Origin: Trissonchulus latispiculum
Lineage: Eukaryota > Nematoda > Enoplea > Enoplida > Ironidae
Direction: 5' to 3'
NCBI GenBank assembly: GCA_030248195.1
Contig: JASAND010012799.1
Location: 1-64,000 of the forward strand
DNA: 64,000 nt
Shown: piece after piece, positions 12,350 to 24,044 of the stretch
Numbering within the stretch: the first letter of the stretch is position 1
Layout: each line of letters begins with the position of its first letter
The notes under the pieces: generated by a model
What the model saw: the letters and a program-made list of their open reading frames with translations, nothing else
What the model was told of the DNA's origin: nothing
Databases searched by the model: none
Translations under genes and position numbers: made by a program

Positions 12350-14479
12350 GTGGGTCTATCTTCCAATATATTTCTCTATTTCTTTATTTCTCTCCTGGTT
12401 TCAGTAGCTACCCTCGCCGATGCTTACTCGTAGTGCATTAGGTTAGAAATAAAAATAGACAGCTTAGAACTACTGTGAACTATATAGCTACATAGCTGCA
12501 TTCTAGAGTATAGATTTTCCCCAATCTTTTAGATGTTTGACTCTTTTGAAAATGGTGTCCTAGACTAGAGAATTCAGGCTTTTTTTTAATCCAAAATTTA
12601 TGGGGGCCAAATGGTCCCTCCATCGATGGAGGGCGCTCACTTAAAATGCCGTGGCGTAACGTCGAAAAGATTTTTGCGAATTTTATCGATTTTTTGTGAA
12701 GAAACCGCCAAAAATTGCTAACAACTGACTAATTTTAAGTGTGTTTGAAGCTGCAATGGCAAACATTTCGTTAAAATTCCGTCAAAGCCGAAAATTTTTG
12801 AAAACTGTTATTTAAAATTGTAAAATTTTGGCATTTTTTGGGTTATGGAGGAGGTCGAAATTTATGGGGGAGCTTCTATAGAGGAGGGGGGCTCCTCACC
12901 CTCAGCCCTAGTAAAAATAAGCCAGGAATTGTAGATGTAGTATTTATTCCTCTACGTATTTAGACACTAGAGTTGACGAGACCTTCTTTACTGTTGAAAG
13001 TGTTGAAACTATAGTAAACGGTATGTTTACACCAGGTATAGAGTGGTGCTGTTACCCTCTTACAGTAGCTCCAACAGTAGAGTAGTACCTAGATTTTGTG
13101 CTTTTGATGTGAATAATTGAGTGACTTTAAGCGCTGCTGTCAACTAACATGGATCCTGTGTTTGCCGTTCGTGTCGTTAACTGAGACGCACAATCGAGAA
13201 GCACCAACTGGTGGGAAGAGTAAGGGAAGCAGGCATACACTCTTAAAAAGACTCCTGTAGAATTGCAAGAATTCTTATAGTTTTCTACAAAAAGTGCTCC
13301 TGTGCGGTCAGTCACTGGCGGAGCTTCCTGTATTCTCCACAACAGTAACTTTTGTATTTTTATATACCGGCCTTTCGAACAGTAACAATTACAGCAGTTT
13401 CCTGTACAAAATACTAAGGAAACCTTTTGTTCGACTTTTTTGACAATCCTAAATCAGATACCAAACCTGTTGTTTTTACAAGACAAAACCTATAAATTTT
13501 ACTGGAGCTACCTGTTATTTCAAGAAGGGGGGGCAGGTGCGGGGGGCGGCCACTCCCAAAATATTTTCGGCAGAGAGCGGCCGTTACAAAAAATTCACCC
13601 ACGGGGTGTCGAAAGACTGAAAATTTGAAAAATTCAATAATATCAGTATTCAAAAACTACAATCACTGCCACCCTTATATACTCAGTTTACGTTATCAGA
13701 GTATCGAGTACTTTCCTGTAGAGTAAACTTGTAAACCAGTGAAAACTACAGGTTTCATTTGTATTGGATACTGGTCCAACTTGTAATCCATTCTACCAAA
13801 GAACGTCCGGTAAAAACTACCAACGACGTCCTGTAGAAATACCAAGACTTAGCCTGTAGCTTCTACAAAACCTTTTATATTTATCATCTACAAAAGTAAT
13901 TCCTGTAGTTTCAAATGGAACATTTCTAAGAGTGTAGGAAGGATTGATAAGCCAAATTTTGTCAAAAAAATCATTAAGATCATGAATTTACGGAAGAAGT
14001 CTATACTAGCTGACTGGCATTTTCTAGGGTTTTGAAAGCAGCATTTTCAAGGTAAAAACGCATACATCACCGTTTTTAAGCTTATAAGTCCATAAGTTAG
14101 CTAAAATGAGAAGAGTTTTCAAAATTTGACCTCAAAAACTTAATTTTTTAACACTTGGGCAACCCCCAAAAAAGTGGGTGGGGTGGCGAAAGTGGAGACG
14201 CCCCGGAAAGTGGGGGAGGGAACTGAAAGGTGGGGGCTAATGAAAAATGTCAGGCTAATTGTTCAACTATTTTGGCTATGGGTGAAGTGTCAGCATTTAG
14301 CTTCTAAAGACCCTGTATCCTGGATTTGCAAATATTCATCTAAATTTAGCAAAGCCTTCTTGGTTGGGTTCATTTAGTTAGAAAGTGTCATTAAACATTA
14401 GAAAGTGTCATAAACTATTAATTGCCCACCACTAGTTAGTGTTAGTATTTGGTAATTAATTACTTAGTTACTTTTGCAG
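12350..14479 (+). other. Intron between the exons at 12133 and 14480
   Basis: A phase 1 intron of about 2.1 kb ending TTACTTTTGCAG. It contains the TIR element at 13238-13934 and G-rich patches at about 12600-12900 and 14165-14240. Confidence 0.85.
13238..13934. mobile_element. TIR element CACTCTTA, TA-flanked (Tc1/mariner-type MITE?)
   Basis: The left end cactcttaaaaagactcctg pairs with the right end ...catttctaagagtg, and TA dinucleotides flank both sides (13236-13237, 13935-13936). Many internal short blocks repeat a cctgtagaa/ttctacaaa theme. The segment 13690-13930 has a diverged relative inside the hAT-like element at about 32080-32290. No transposase. The TA target points to Tc1/mariner, but a 2-bp TSD is weak evidence. 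Confidence 0.65.
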
Positions 14480-14622
14480 GTACTGTGGCACCCAGTAGCA
14501 ATGTGGATCACCCGCCCAGAATCGTTACTTCCATGAGTGGCTCTGCGGGCCGTCAGATTACAACCAGTTATGAGAAGCGAACTTTAGACGAAATGCCACC
14601 GGATTTTTATTCGGATTTCTGA
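14480..14622 (+). CDS. Last coding exon of the proline-rich protein
   Basis: After TTTTGCAG the exon completes the split Gly codon from the previous exon and reads TVAPSSNVDHPPRIVTSMSG and on to EMPPDFYSDF, then TGA at 14620-14622. Phase agreement across three consecutive exons makes the model reliable. The ending is rich in Tyr/Asp and could be a short linear motif. No family recognised. Confidence 0.88.
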
Positions 14623-15920
14623 GCGGATAACGGATTTCGGAGATGGACTTAACCGAATTTTGAAACCGGAAAGGATTGCACTGAAAGTGTGACTCTTTTG
14701 ACTGGGACAAAATGGTGTGAACCTGTTTGCATTAATTGGCCTCATTAATTAAGTGTTACTTAATTACTCTATTGGCGAAGCTTTGCATCGCAATTGTGCC
14801 CCCTACTTTGGCTTTCTTTAATTGTGTTTTGGTAGGTGGGCTAACCTCCTATAACGATATTAACTCTATAATTTGTGTGAGGCATTTGCTTGATATTTTG
14901 CAAAACGATTTTGTATTTTTTTGCATTTTCTATGTTTCTGTTGAATGTCATTGAACAGGAAATTTATTTTTCCTTCGATATTTTATCACAGAAGTGGTGC
15001 TCTTGGTCCGTTCGGTGTTACCCTTTCAAATTACCATTTTCTTTTCATAGTATAAAAACTTTTAATTTTATTGCAGAAGAGCAAATTACGTAATTGGATG
15101 AACATTTAAAAGTTCAATATAATGTAAACATGTTTGATTTTATATGTCTGATTTAGTAATTTTTGTAGTGCGTGTGGCGGCTTTGTAGTAATTGCTTTTT
15201 TAGCTTTTTATCCGTTTTTTTGTTTTTTTCGTTTCTTTTTTCCTGGGTTCTTTCCTCCAGTTAGCCAGGAAAGAATGCCTTTCGTGTAGGTTGCTGCTAT
15301 ACACGCAAACGTAGTATATAAGTACATTGTTATGTAATTATGTTCTGTTTTATATATGCCATATTTATATGTTTATCTAATAGAGATTAGAAAAGATATT
15401 AAGTTAAAATTATTTTGATATCCACAGCAAACAAGCTTTAGATGCGGTCTAAGTTATATTTTTATGCTAACCAATCAAACAAAGAATGTAATTTATATGA
15501 GCTAACGAGTTAATTAATATGATGTAATTAATATTCGTAACTAAATGTGTTTTCCGGTGTGTGAAACGAACTTGAATGATATTCACTAGTCTACTAAACA
15601 GACCGAGTGATTATACCTATTCTATGTAGATATATTTTGGTTTGCCTTTTGTTTGTACTGTTTGTTATTTTTGAAATAAATTATTTTGGTGAATTTTATG
15701 GTAGGAATTGGGAAAACCGCTGAGGAAAGTAATAGTTTTGATTAGTTTTTCTAAAAAAATTTGAAAATTATTTCTTCCAGCAAATGTTATTATAAAATTG
15801 CTCCCCGTTAATTTTAGAATGGCATGGCTGCTAGCTTATTTGATTTTTTAAAATATGAATTTTAAGAATTTTTTCAAATCTTGGAAAATTTGCTGTACTT
15901 TTACATTATGCAATAAAGCG
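14623..15920 (+). other. Probable 3' UTR and downstream DNA
   Basis: T-rich DNA with no supported ORF. Candidate poly(A) signals AATAAA occur at about 15675 and 15912, giving a possible 3' UTR of 1.0-1.3 kb for the plus-strand gene. The opposing GPCR gene ends at 16332, so the two genes are convergent. Confidence 0.45.
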
Positions 15921-16297
15921 GATGATTTCCCACCGACTCCATTTCTGCAGCCACACTTTTTTCCCCTTTTGCTTTTCGAGCGGGCTTTCAGTTTAGTTTT
16001 TCAGCCTAGCTAGTTGCTATTGCCATGCGGGTAGCAGCTGCATTAGGGAAAACGAATGTAGTTGCCTTGGGAGTGACTGAAATAACCGTACGGTAGCTTG
16101 CTCGGGGATCACGTTTTCTGTCCGTGATCTTCGCCTCTCCGCCTCTTGACTGCGGTCTGCGGGGAGGACCACTTACGGGCCGCAGTGCGTGCCTAATTGT
16201 GGTGGGCCACTTGCAAAAAAGATAAAGCGGGCTGAGAATTAAACTCATAACCGTTCGCATGCTGACGTTGGCAGCTAATTTCAAAAAATGTTGGATT

Positions 16298-16303
16298 TTT
16301 ATT
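16298..16303 (-). terminator. Poly(A) signal of the GPCR gene
   Basis: AATAAA on the minus strand, about 30 bases beyond the GPCR stop codon, with no competing signal between. The 3' UTR would be very short. Confidence 0.6.
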
Positions 16304-16331
16304 GTTATTATTATGACACATTTTATAAAAG

Positions 16332-17663
16332 TTACACAAGTTCCGTATTTTCAAGTCTACTGTTAATCAGGGCTTTATGAACCATGACTCTCGCCTCAAT
16401 TTTGGCCAAAATTTCACCATCCGTTAGTTCCGGTTTCTTTTGGGGTCGTTTTCGGACTTTGGCCCGACTTTTCTGTCTTCGAGTTTTCTTCGTGGCACGC
16501 GACACCGGCAGCGCCCTAGCGTACAGGTAGCAATGAAAACAGTACTGAGTAATAAATATCATGTAGATGAGTCTTGAAACGAGCAAATGATGTGGAGCAT
16601 TTCGAATAAACGGAAACAATTCCAGGACCCGAATTACGTAGGCTGGGGTATTGAAAATCAGGTAGACCAGATTTACAAAAATCAACCTTTGGCCTGCCTT
16701 TTTGTCCCGGCCATTTCGCAGTCCGACTTTCGGGTTTTCGGCATCGTTGATGCTGAAATTTCGACTTCCATTTAAAGTCGGTTTGCCTTCCCGAAATTTC
16801 GTCCAAAAAATTCGGGAGCTCCCCATATTCGGACTGCTCTGAGCTCGATCAGGCGGCATCGAATACCGATTTCTCGAATTTTGAGACGGTACATAAGCCG
16901 GTACGGTATGTTCCGGTAACGGTTCGTCGTTCAAGTTGATATTTGGTATTTGACAGGATTGATTTGATTGATTTCGATAGACTATCGATTGATATCGACC
17001 GAACAGTACGTAGGCAATGTAGCCATTTAGGATCCACAAAATACAGAGGGGACAGGTAAAAACCACTATTAGATTCATAACAGAAAATGTGGCCGCAAAC
17101 GGTATGGCATGAGATACGATCTCGCAGTAATCCGACCCGTCGGCCAACCGTACCGCAAACAGTAACCAGGCGTTGTAAAGCATCGCAGCAACCAGGATTG
17201 TAACCAGGGTGATTGACGTACGCTTCTCCGTTACCAGCGTTTGTCTTCGCAGCGGAAAGCGTACCACCAGAAACCGTTCAATCGTCAGGGTAGCGATAAA
17301 CCAAGGCGTCAGAAAGGATCCCGTGTAGCCGAAATAGGTAAACAGTCGGCAGAGCAAGTCCGCGTTAGGCACGTCAAAGGTGGCCTGCAGCCAAGTCAGT
17401 GCCAATGTCACCAGGGAGCACAAATCGCCACCCGAAATCGCCAGCAAATAGTTGGCAATCCGACTACCCGAATAGTTGATCAGATTTTTGCTAAAGTGAA
17501 ATCCGTTTACCATCAGGCCGATAAGTAGCACACATCCGACGTAGATTCGAGATACCATAAACATGGTCGGCAGCGACACGTAGATGTAGGAAACGTTAGC
17601 GTAGCTGTCACTTGGATCGATGAAATCAGAGGTGTTGGTGCGGCCAAGGCAATTGGTGGTCAT
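16332..17663 (-). CDS. Rhodopsin-like (class A) orphan GPCR, single exon
   Basis: A complete 443-residue ORF. The N-terminus has Asn-glycosylation sequons (N10-T-S, N23-V-S). Seven hydrophobic segments are visible: TM1 about 35-57, TM2 68-92 with LAISGGD (D80, the conserved sodium-site Asp), TM3 105-130, TM4 149-172, TM5 188-215, TM6 325-348 and TM7 361-383. C105 and C180 can form the canonical TM3-ECL2 disulphide. TM3 ends in ERF (129-131) in place of DRY, followed by LVVRFPLRR, typical of invertebrate peptide-receptor-like orphans. TM6 keeps a Pro (NTPAYV). TM7 lacks NPxxY and has QYCFHCYLY instead. The third loop is long (about 220-322), polar and Asn/Ser-rich, and the C-tail is very basic. 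Ligand unknown; a neuropeptide is plausible by family. It is GC-richer than its surroundings, intronless and intact. Confidence 0.92.
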   Translation of the reverse strand: MTTNCLGRTNTSDFIDPSDSYANVSYIYVSLPTMFMVSRIYVGCVLLIGLMVNGFHFSKNLINYSGSRIANYLLAISGGDLCSLVTLALTWLQATFDVPNADLLCRLFTYFGYTGSFLTPWFIATLTIERFLVVRFPLRRQTLVTEKRTSITLVTILVAAMLYNAWLLFAVRLADGSDYCEIVSHAIPFAATFSVMNLIVVFTCPLCILWILNGYIAYVLFGRYQSIVYRNQSNQSCQIPNINLNDEPLPEHTVPAYVPSQNSRNRYSMPPDRAQSSPNMGSSRIFWTKFREGKPTLNGSRNFSINDAENPKVGLRNGRDKKAGQRLIFVNLVYLIFNTPAYVIRVLELFPFIRNAPHHLLVSRLIYMIFITQYCFHCYLYARALPVSRATKKTRRQKSRAKVRKRPQKKPELTDGEILAKIEARVMVHKALINSRLENTELV

Positions 17664-19390
17664 TTCTGATGGTCTAATGCGTTAACTGAGGGTTAAACCT
17701 AAAATATTATGGTGTATTAATGCTGTACAGTAATGCAAGTGTGCTATGGAGGATTTAAAATATATCGTGTGAGGTATTGTGTAAACACGTGTAATTAGAC
17801 CGTCAATATTAACAAGGATATTATACCGCTATGTTACCGGCTTGGTTATGGATCAATTCTTAACGATGAAGAGTACATAATACATAAGAGTATGACAAGA
17901 TAGCTTGCGGTATGCTGAGTAATTAGACTGAGATTTGCTGCGACTGCTGAAGACATGGCCCAAAAAATCATGAGTCGCTCACAAAGAACTTGAGAACAAA
18001 AATCAGTCGGACCTAATAAAGTAGGCCCCTTCTAATAACTGCAAACTTTTCCTAAGAGCAGATTTCCGGAGCTGAACTCACTGAAAGACGATGGAGCCAA
18101 GGCAGAGCATATAATTCAAGATATATTTTTGCAGGTAACAGGTGCTGTAGTGACATTTATTTCATACTGTAGTTGTCTAAAACTTTTACCTAGGCCTGCG
18201 ACAGAAATGTAGTAATTCTATATATACGCCCACGAAACAAGGTTTGATGACAATATTTTGATATTAGATCAAGCTATTGCATCGATGACTTTTGTGCTGT
18301 GATATTTCAAGATTTGGTCATGAAAATTCAGATTGTAGTAAAACCTATTTCAAAAATATTATAAACCCTAAGACAGGATTTGGATTTATTTCTTCAATAT
18401 TAAAAACAGAAAGTTTAACCTGCGCAGACTCTAGGATTCTTACATACGTTAAAAAGCTGTATTACGGAGCGAAATAGTTGGTTAAGTAGAAAAGATAGAA
18501 AATTGCGAACCATAATTGTTGGCGTAAGCTACAAAAGAAGACATTTTGTGCTTTCATTCCAGGAAAAACTTGGTTTGATAGATTTCCGTCACTCCCGCAA
18601 GAAAACTTGACCAATTGATGTAAAATTTGGTATGCATTGCGCGTTGAGCTTGTTTTAATTTTATGAAAAAATATTTTCTAATTTAATTTTATTTTTAATT
18701 ATTTATTTAATTTTTATTTAACTTAATTTAATTTCAATTTTAATTTTATAATTTTTTAATCATTTCTCGCACACATTCATGTTTTTAACCTTATAGTTAA
18801 AGCTAACGAATGTTTAGACCTATCATTTTAACTCTAATGCTTGCGAATTTTTTTAAATGGAAAAAAGCATTTTCCATTTCAGTGTGGTCAAATTTTAGCT
18901 TTTAGTGTGATTCGTCAGAATTTAATCTCTTTAAACACTGAGGTTGCGGGTTAAATTATCTTTTTATGGACGTGTTGTAAGCCTTTGAATAGATGACGTA
19001 CTGTATAAAAAGTTATCATATTAAAGTTGTCTCATGATTGCAATTTCTGCGAGACAATTACAAAAGACATGCATTGTCTTTACACCTTTATGAATCCAAT
19101 TTCATCGTATGGAAGGGACAATTTTCGATCGGCAAAGGCTTCAGATTTGAAGCCTAATAATGAGACAGTTCTAGCCAATTATGACAGCAAAATGGAAAGA
19201 CTATTAACTGTAGTCTTCAGAGGTCTCAAGTTGGCTCTGAATTTGACAGGAAGTTTCACAGGAAAAAGAAAGCCTTTTGAACAGAGTTGAAGGGTTTGGT
19301 CTACTCATGCAAAGAGTTTGATAGGAAATACAGAGAAAACTGTGGAAAGCAGTTTTCTTACAAAGAAACTTTATCAAAAGGTAGTTTTAA
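17664..19390. other. Non-coding upstream of the GPCR
   Basis: It includes the GPCR 5' flank, with no TATA box that I trust. Near 17868 there is a diverged terminus of the CAAGAGTAC family (gaagagtacataatacataa). A short block at 18138-18156 (aggtgctgtagtgacatt) is also found just after the tRNA-like gene at 37815. AT-rich simple sequence fills about 18660-18760, and 18610-18640 matches the outer end of the GGGGGACCAAG foldbacks. Confidence 0.45.
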
Positions 19391-19391
19391 A

Positions 19392-19610
19392 ATGTTGTAG
19401 CGCTTCTACCAGACGAAACCAAGGACAAGCCCAAACTGGAGGCGTCAGGCACCATTGTACCCACGAAACCAGGACCTAGAAGAGAGAAGGGAAGAGGGAG
19501 GTTCAGCTTTTCACTCACCATTGAAAGTAAAGAATTGGCCCAGCCGGGGATCGAACCACGGCCCTTCTGATCCGGAAACAGACATGCTACCGCTACACCA
19601 CAGGGCGATC
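19392..19610 (-). mobile_element. tRNA-derived SINE
   Basis: Read on the minus strand, the 5' end (about 19608) is tRNA-like. It has an A-box (tgtagcggtagcatg), an anticodon-like loop TTCCGGA, a B-box (gtggttcgatcccc), and a partly paired acceptor stem (GCCCTGT/GCTGGGC). The tRNA part is followed by an unrelated body of about 140 bp. Mismatches in the T-stem and lack of a nearby T-run argue against a functional tRNA-Arg and for a SINE head. No clear poly(A) tail or TSD was defined. Confidence 0.6.
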
Positions 19611-19761
19611 AGCTGAACTCCCATATCAGGCTTATCAATCTTTCCTATGCCTGCTTCCCTTACAATGTATTTAAACGAAAAGGATCAAATCAAATATAGA
19701 TAATTTCTTCCCCCTTAACATCAACCTCAGTTTGATTGATGCTAACTTTAGGAAAACTAAA

Positions 19762-20255
19762 CCAATTTTACTCAAACTTTGTGTGGGCGCATTCCAATAC
19801 ATATCAATTCTTTGGTAATAAAATTTTAAAATTTATAAAATTTTATATTTTTAAGTTTTCCGAGGGAGGACCAAGAAACTGAAAAATGTTTTGTCATCGA
19901 TCTTGCCGAAGCATACAGGGGATTTCTGGGTAATAGAATACGAATCTGACGTCCGTTTTTCGATCCAGCTTTTCGATAGTTCAGCACAAGTTTACATCTT
20001 AAAGCTTACAACCTTAGTTTCTACTGAACTGGCGTAAAACTGAAACGAAAAACGGACTTCGGATTCGTCTTCTGCGACCCAGAAAACCGCTATTGCTTTG
20101 GAAAGCTCAATGATAAAACATTTTTGCTTCTCCTTGATCCCTCCCCTCTTGGAAAACTTAGAAATAAAAAATTTTAAAGTTTTACTACCAATCAAACATG
20201 TGTTGGAATGTAACCATGCAAAGTTTGAGCTTAATTGGTCAAGTTTTGAGACAGG
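19762..20255. mobile_element. Foldback element, GGGGGACCAAG family, copy 2
   Basis: Inverted arms are centred near 20010 (acatcttaaagcttacaacc). Blocks gagggaggaccaagaaact, cgaatctgacgtccgttttt and their inverted partners match the copies at 8053 and 27583. The outer arms also pair (ggcgcattccaatacatatc with catgtgttggaatgtaacc). Non-coding. Confidence 0.75.
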
Positions 20256-20639
20256 TTAAGCGTTGGGGGGTAATCTACTTCTGTATTTGCGGGGGGATTG
20301 TTTACTTGATCCAATAAATACTCAAACTAAATAATTCCGTAAACGTTATCGTTTGTTGTCCAAAACATGACCCACAGTGCAATGTGAAAATGTGCCTACA
20401 GCTGTGGAAAGCTATAAAAGCATTATTCTGTATATATTTTCCGCTCTAGCGGTAAGGTACACACAAAATCGTTTTGTTACCACCTTATTCGAGAACTCTC
20501 CGAACGGTACCTCAGGTCCTGAGGCGGGCGGAAAACCCCGCACAACCAGATTTCTCTTAATAGGCTCATAAAGTAAGAAAGGAGGTTTTTATTAGAGACA
20601 TGAAGACAGAGACTTAGAGACAAGTATGAGCCGGGCTTT

Positions 20640-21432
20640 ACCAGAAGCCGTTAGCCTGCAGAGGATGTGTCGCGCTCATAGTATGCTAGCTGTCATATTA
20701 TACTCTTATATATTATAGAGACCTTCACGGGCCTGAATTTTCACGTCCGGCCCGGCCCGGCCCGTTTCAAAAGTTTTCGACCTCTAGCCGGCCCGGGCCC
20801 GTTTTACTAATTCTTTTGCCGTTGTCCAAAATAAAAAAGCATGTGCCATCTAAAACAGCATTGACTTATTCGTTTTTAACATTTTTAAGCGATTTCTCAG
20901 AGCTCATATTTCTATTAAGTATGTGCAGTATATTCGGTTCGGTTCCTTGTGTTTAGGCAAAAAGTCACTGCTCAGTTTCGTCGATGGAACGATAACACGA
21001 AATACACTATAAATTAAGAATACATACCAAATATTAAAAATAAGTAAATATAACTGCATCTAGAATGATAATGTACAACTTAGAGATAGTAAATAAATAC
21101 AAGTAAGCTAGCTACGTTCGGCAGTACTCTAAAGAGCTACGAAATTTAAGAAAAATTGAAATAAAATGCCACTGACTATAGAAAATTTATTTTAGAATTG
21201 AATATAATTTCCAATAAAAAATTGACAAAATTGAAAAAAAGACAAAACATTTAACTGAAAACACCAGGCCCGGCCCGAAGCCCGGTCCATTCCAGTAATT
21301 GGCCCGGCCCGGCCCGCACCCAAATTTTCCCCACCTCGACCCGGCCCGTTCCACCTTGGGCCCGGCCCGGCCCGCGGGCCGGGCTGGGCCGGGCTTACGG
21401 GCCTGAATGAAGGTCTCTATTATGTACTCTTG
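20640..21432. mobile_element. CAAGAGTAC-family right end, interrupted by an insertion
   Basis: cagaggatgtgtcgcgctca at 20658 matches the subterminal part of the 59002-59341 element (cagaggatgtgtcacgcct). Its right terminus is split: tactcttatatattat (to 20716) resumes as attatgtactcttg (21419-21432) after the nested GC-rich element. The left end was not found, so the copy is truncated or diverged. Confidence 0.6.
20717..21418. mobile_element. GC-ended TIR element nested in a CAAGAGTAC element
   Basis: The termini are AGAGACCTTCA (left) and TGAAGGTCTCT (right), an 11-bp perfect TIR. The 5-bp direct repeat ATTAT flanks both sides (20712-20716, 21419-21423). Removing the insert restores the host TIR. 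Next to each TIR are long runs of CGGCC/GGCCC words and the motif acgggcctgaa, while the 400-bp centre is AT-rich. No ORF. Superfamily not assigned. Confidence 0.75.
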
Positions 21433-21780
21433 CAGATACGTACTAACGAGCTCCTGTCCCGTACTCCTGTTAAAAAGTACAAGTCTAGTTGATCAGTATA
21501 CGACGGTTAAAAACAGAATCAGCCGACGTCAGAAACTGTGCATTTTGATTGACAGATAACTGGCGGCAGGTCCAGTTGAAATAAATTCAACCGTCAACCG
21601 TCCGTAGAGCGAGCCAGAGAATTAATTTTTATTCTGCGAAAGCCACCAGCCATATGTTGTCATCAAATAGGATTCGCAATAAATAACTATACCTTCAGAC
21701 CAGTTTTTACTTGTATATTTTATTAGACTAAATGATCTACCTGAACCGACAAAAAACCGACAGACCCCCTCAGCGAGAAG
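21433..21780. other. Non-coding, no gene seen
   Basis: Unremarkable AT-rich sequence between the nested element and the outer limit of the large inverted repeat. Confidence 0.4.
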
Positions 21781-22714
21781 GAAAAAAGGGGTAGACCTCA
21801 TAGCGATTTTTACTAAAAATTCAGGCTTGTAGGAATCTGGTGGGGCCCCCAAAATTGGAAGAGAAAGTTAATCCTTTAATTGCTCTCCTGCTGAGTCGTT
21901 GGTCTGTATTAAAGAAAAGCGGAAAGGTCAAATGAAAAGGTCATTAGTTTTGGGCCCCATCAGATTCTCTAACTGAAAAATGAGTACAAAATGTTGAAAC
22001 TTTCTGAAACAGTAGTGTAAAAGTTAGAGAAATGTTATAAGGTATTACTATATTATAATATAGTGTGATAATATATTGTGATATTGTAATATATTGTAAT
22101 ATAGTGTGAATCTCATTCAATAGTAGTATATAAACCCGGGTTCCAGCTCACTTAGCTAATAGTTCTGGCTTGAACTGGCTATGCACTTTTACACACTGGT
22201 AGCCATAAGAGCTTAACTCACTTCTTTTGACTTAGCCTTTAAGTGATTGCCTAAATGACCTTGAAGTGCTAACTAGCCTTAAAATCCTAAGTAGTATATG
22301 TGAGCACAATTGGGACCTGTTTTGAGCCCATTTTTGGCTTCACTTTTGGCTTGCTTGGAGGCTCTTTTGGCTTGCATGGTTGCCATGGCAACGGTCAGTG
22401 AGAGACTTTTGTTAATCATATGAAATGCATAGAAACTGATAGTCTCCTGTTATAGCGCTAACTTTTGTACTATAGGGAGGCTGCCAACTATTTGAAACTT
22501 TTCTGTGGATGCCAAACTTTTCCTAAACTTTTCCTCAAACTTTTTCTCCATCATATCCTCAACACAGGTAGGCAACCAAACTATTCCAAACTTTTTGTCT
22601 GGCTGCCAATAGTCAGTACCAAACTTTTCAAACTTCTTTCAACTTTCTCGAAACTTTTCCCAAACTTTTTTTCACACCAACATTTTGTCAGAGGTCAGAG
22701 GCTTTATTTTCGGG

Positions 22715-23345
22715 AGGCTCTTAAATAATCATATATTTATTACGTCCCTCACTAATATTTTCTGTAATAGGAACTCACTGGGAGGCTTCAATTTAATCAT
22801 ATAATTACAGGGGGTTTTAAAAGGATCTCACCTGGAACCTCAACAATTTCAGGGAGGCTCTTAAATAATCATATATTTTGTACGTACAAGCTTTTTCTCA
22901 ATTTTCTAAAATGGAATTTCTGGGAGGCTCTTAAATAATCATATATTTTGTACATAAGCTTTCTCTCAAGTAGTTTTCTAATATGGAATTAGCTGGGGGC
23001 TCTCGAATAATCATATATTTTGTACGTACAAGCTTTTAAAGGTTAAATTTTGCCTGAATTTTGGAGGCTCTTATATAATTTTCTTGAATCTTATCTGGAA
23101 CCTCAATAATTTCTGGGAGGCTCTGAAATAATCATATATTTTGGACGTACAAGCTTGTACAGGTTGAATTTCACTTGAATAATTTTGGGAGGCTCTAATA
23201 TAATCAGAGGCAATCTCCTGGAGGTTCAAGGGAGGTTCTAATATAATCATATATTTTGTACAGAGAGTTCTTCAAAATCCTAGCATAATCTCATTTTAAA
23301 AAGGCTATCTCCTGGAGGTTCACTGGGAGGCTCTAATATAATCAC
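22715..23345. repeat. Subterminal repeats GGAGGCTCT..ATAATCATATATT (left arm)
   Basis: About ten irregularly spaced copies of a motif built of gggaggctct, then (t/a)aataatcatatatt, often followed by ttgtacgtacaagctt. Inverted copies fill 26360-26935 in the other arm. Such subterminal arrays are typical of foldback and hAT-like transposase binding regions. Confidence 0.8.
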
Positions 23346-23405
23346 ATATTTAACATGGGAGGCAACCAAAGTTCAACCAAACAGTCCTGTGGTTGCCAAC
23401 TGTCA

Positions 23406-23490
23406 CCTGCTATACTTTTGCATGTCATGTCTGCTAAGATTATCTCTCCCGATAAAATTTTCCACAGATTTCACAGACAAAACTTTCCAT
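23406..23490 (-). pseudogene. Short C2H2 zinc-finger exon, frameshifted (left arm)
   Basis: An ATG at 23490 in a purine-rich context starts MESFVCEICGK. A one-base shift is then needed to continue into a finger-like second half (RDNLSRHDMQKYSR). The exon would end at AGCAG|GTGACA, a good donor. The mirrored copy is at 26232-26313. Each copy carries a different lesion, so the ancestral exon was probably open. The partner exon was not found. Confidence 0.55.
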
Positions 23491-24044
23491 CTTGGGTTTA
23501 TGCATCTTCCAGAATTTATACGAAAATGACTTCAGAGCTCTTTTGAAACCGACCGCTCGCGACGACAGATCAAGTCAGACTGACGCCATCAGATATTTCA
23601 CCCTTTTTATAGTTTTTAAACCCTACCTCCAGTACCTCTAGCACACGACCAGTACTCCCACTCATACTGTCAGTCATACGTCCAGTCATGCTACCAGTCT
23701 TTTCATACATCCCGTACGCCCATACAAACACCCAGACATAGTAATTCCCTGAGATACTACGAGTCATATCGCCCAATTTCCCGATCACCCTTTACAGCTA
23801 TGCCTTTTGCGTGATCGAGTCACTCCTGCAATACTCCGTGCATACATCGAGCTCCTGTATATAGCTTTAATCGTCCATCCACAATCAGATCTTGTTGCTT
23901 TCCGAACGTTATTAATCCTACGTTTCGTATTTGAGCCACTCCAAATTAGCTCCGAGTTAACACAGACTACACCGAGCTTATTCCGAGCCTGCTCCGAACC
24001 TGCTCCGTTGTTGCTCCATTTATGTGTTTTAACCTTATTTGTTC

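Noticed and set aside
19540..19610. Functional tRNA-Arg (CCG)
   Set aside because: T-stem mismatches, imperfect acceptor pairing and a long attached body point to a SINE.
17868..21432. A single 3.6-kb CAAGAGTAC element spanning both termini
   Set aside because: The flanking 7-mers do not match, so the two ends belong to separate copies.
22465..22728. Leu/Phe-rich ORF in the palindrome arm
   Set aside because: It arises from local repeats of ccaaacttttc type. The mirrored arm does not keep the frame.
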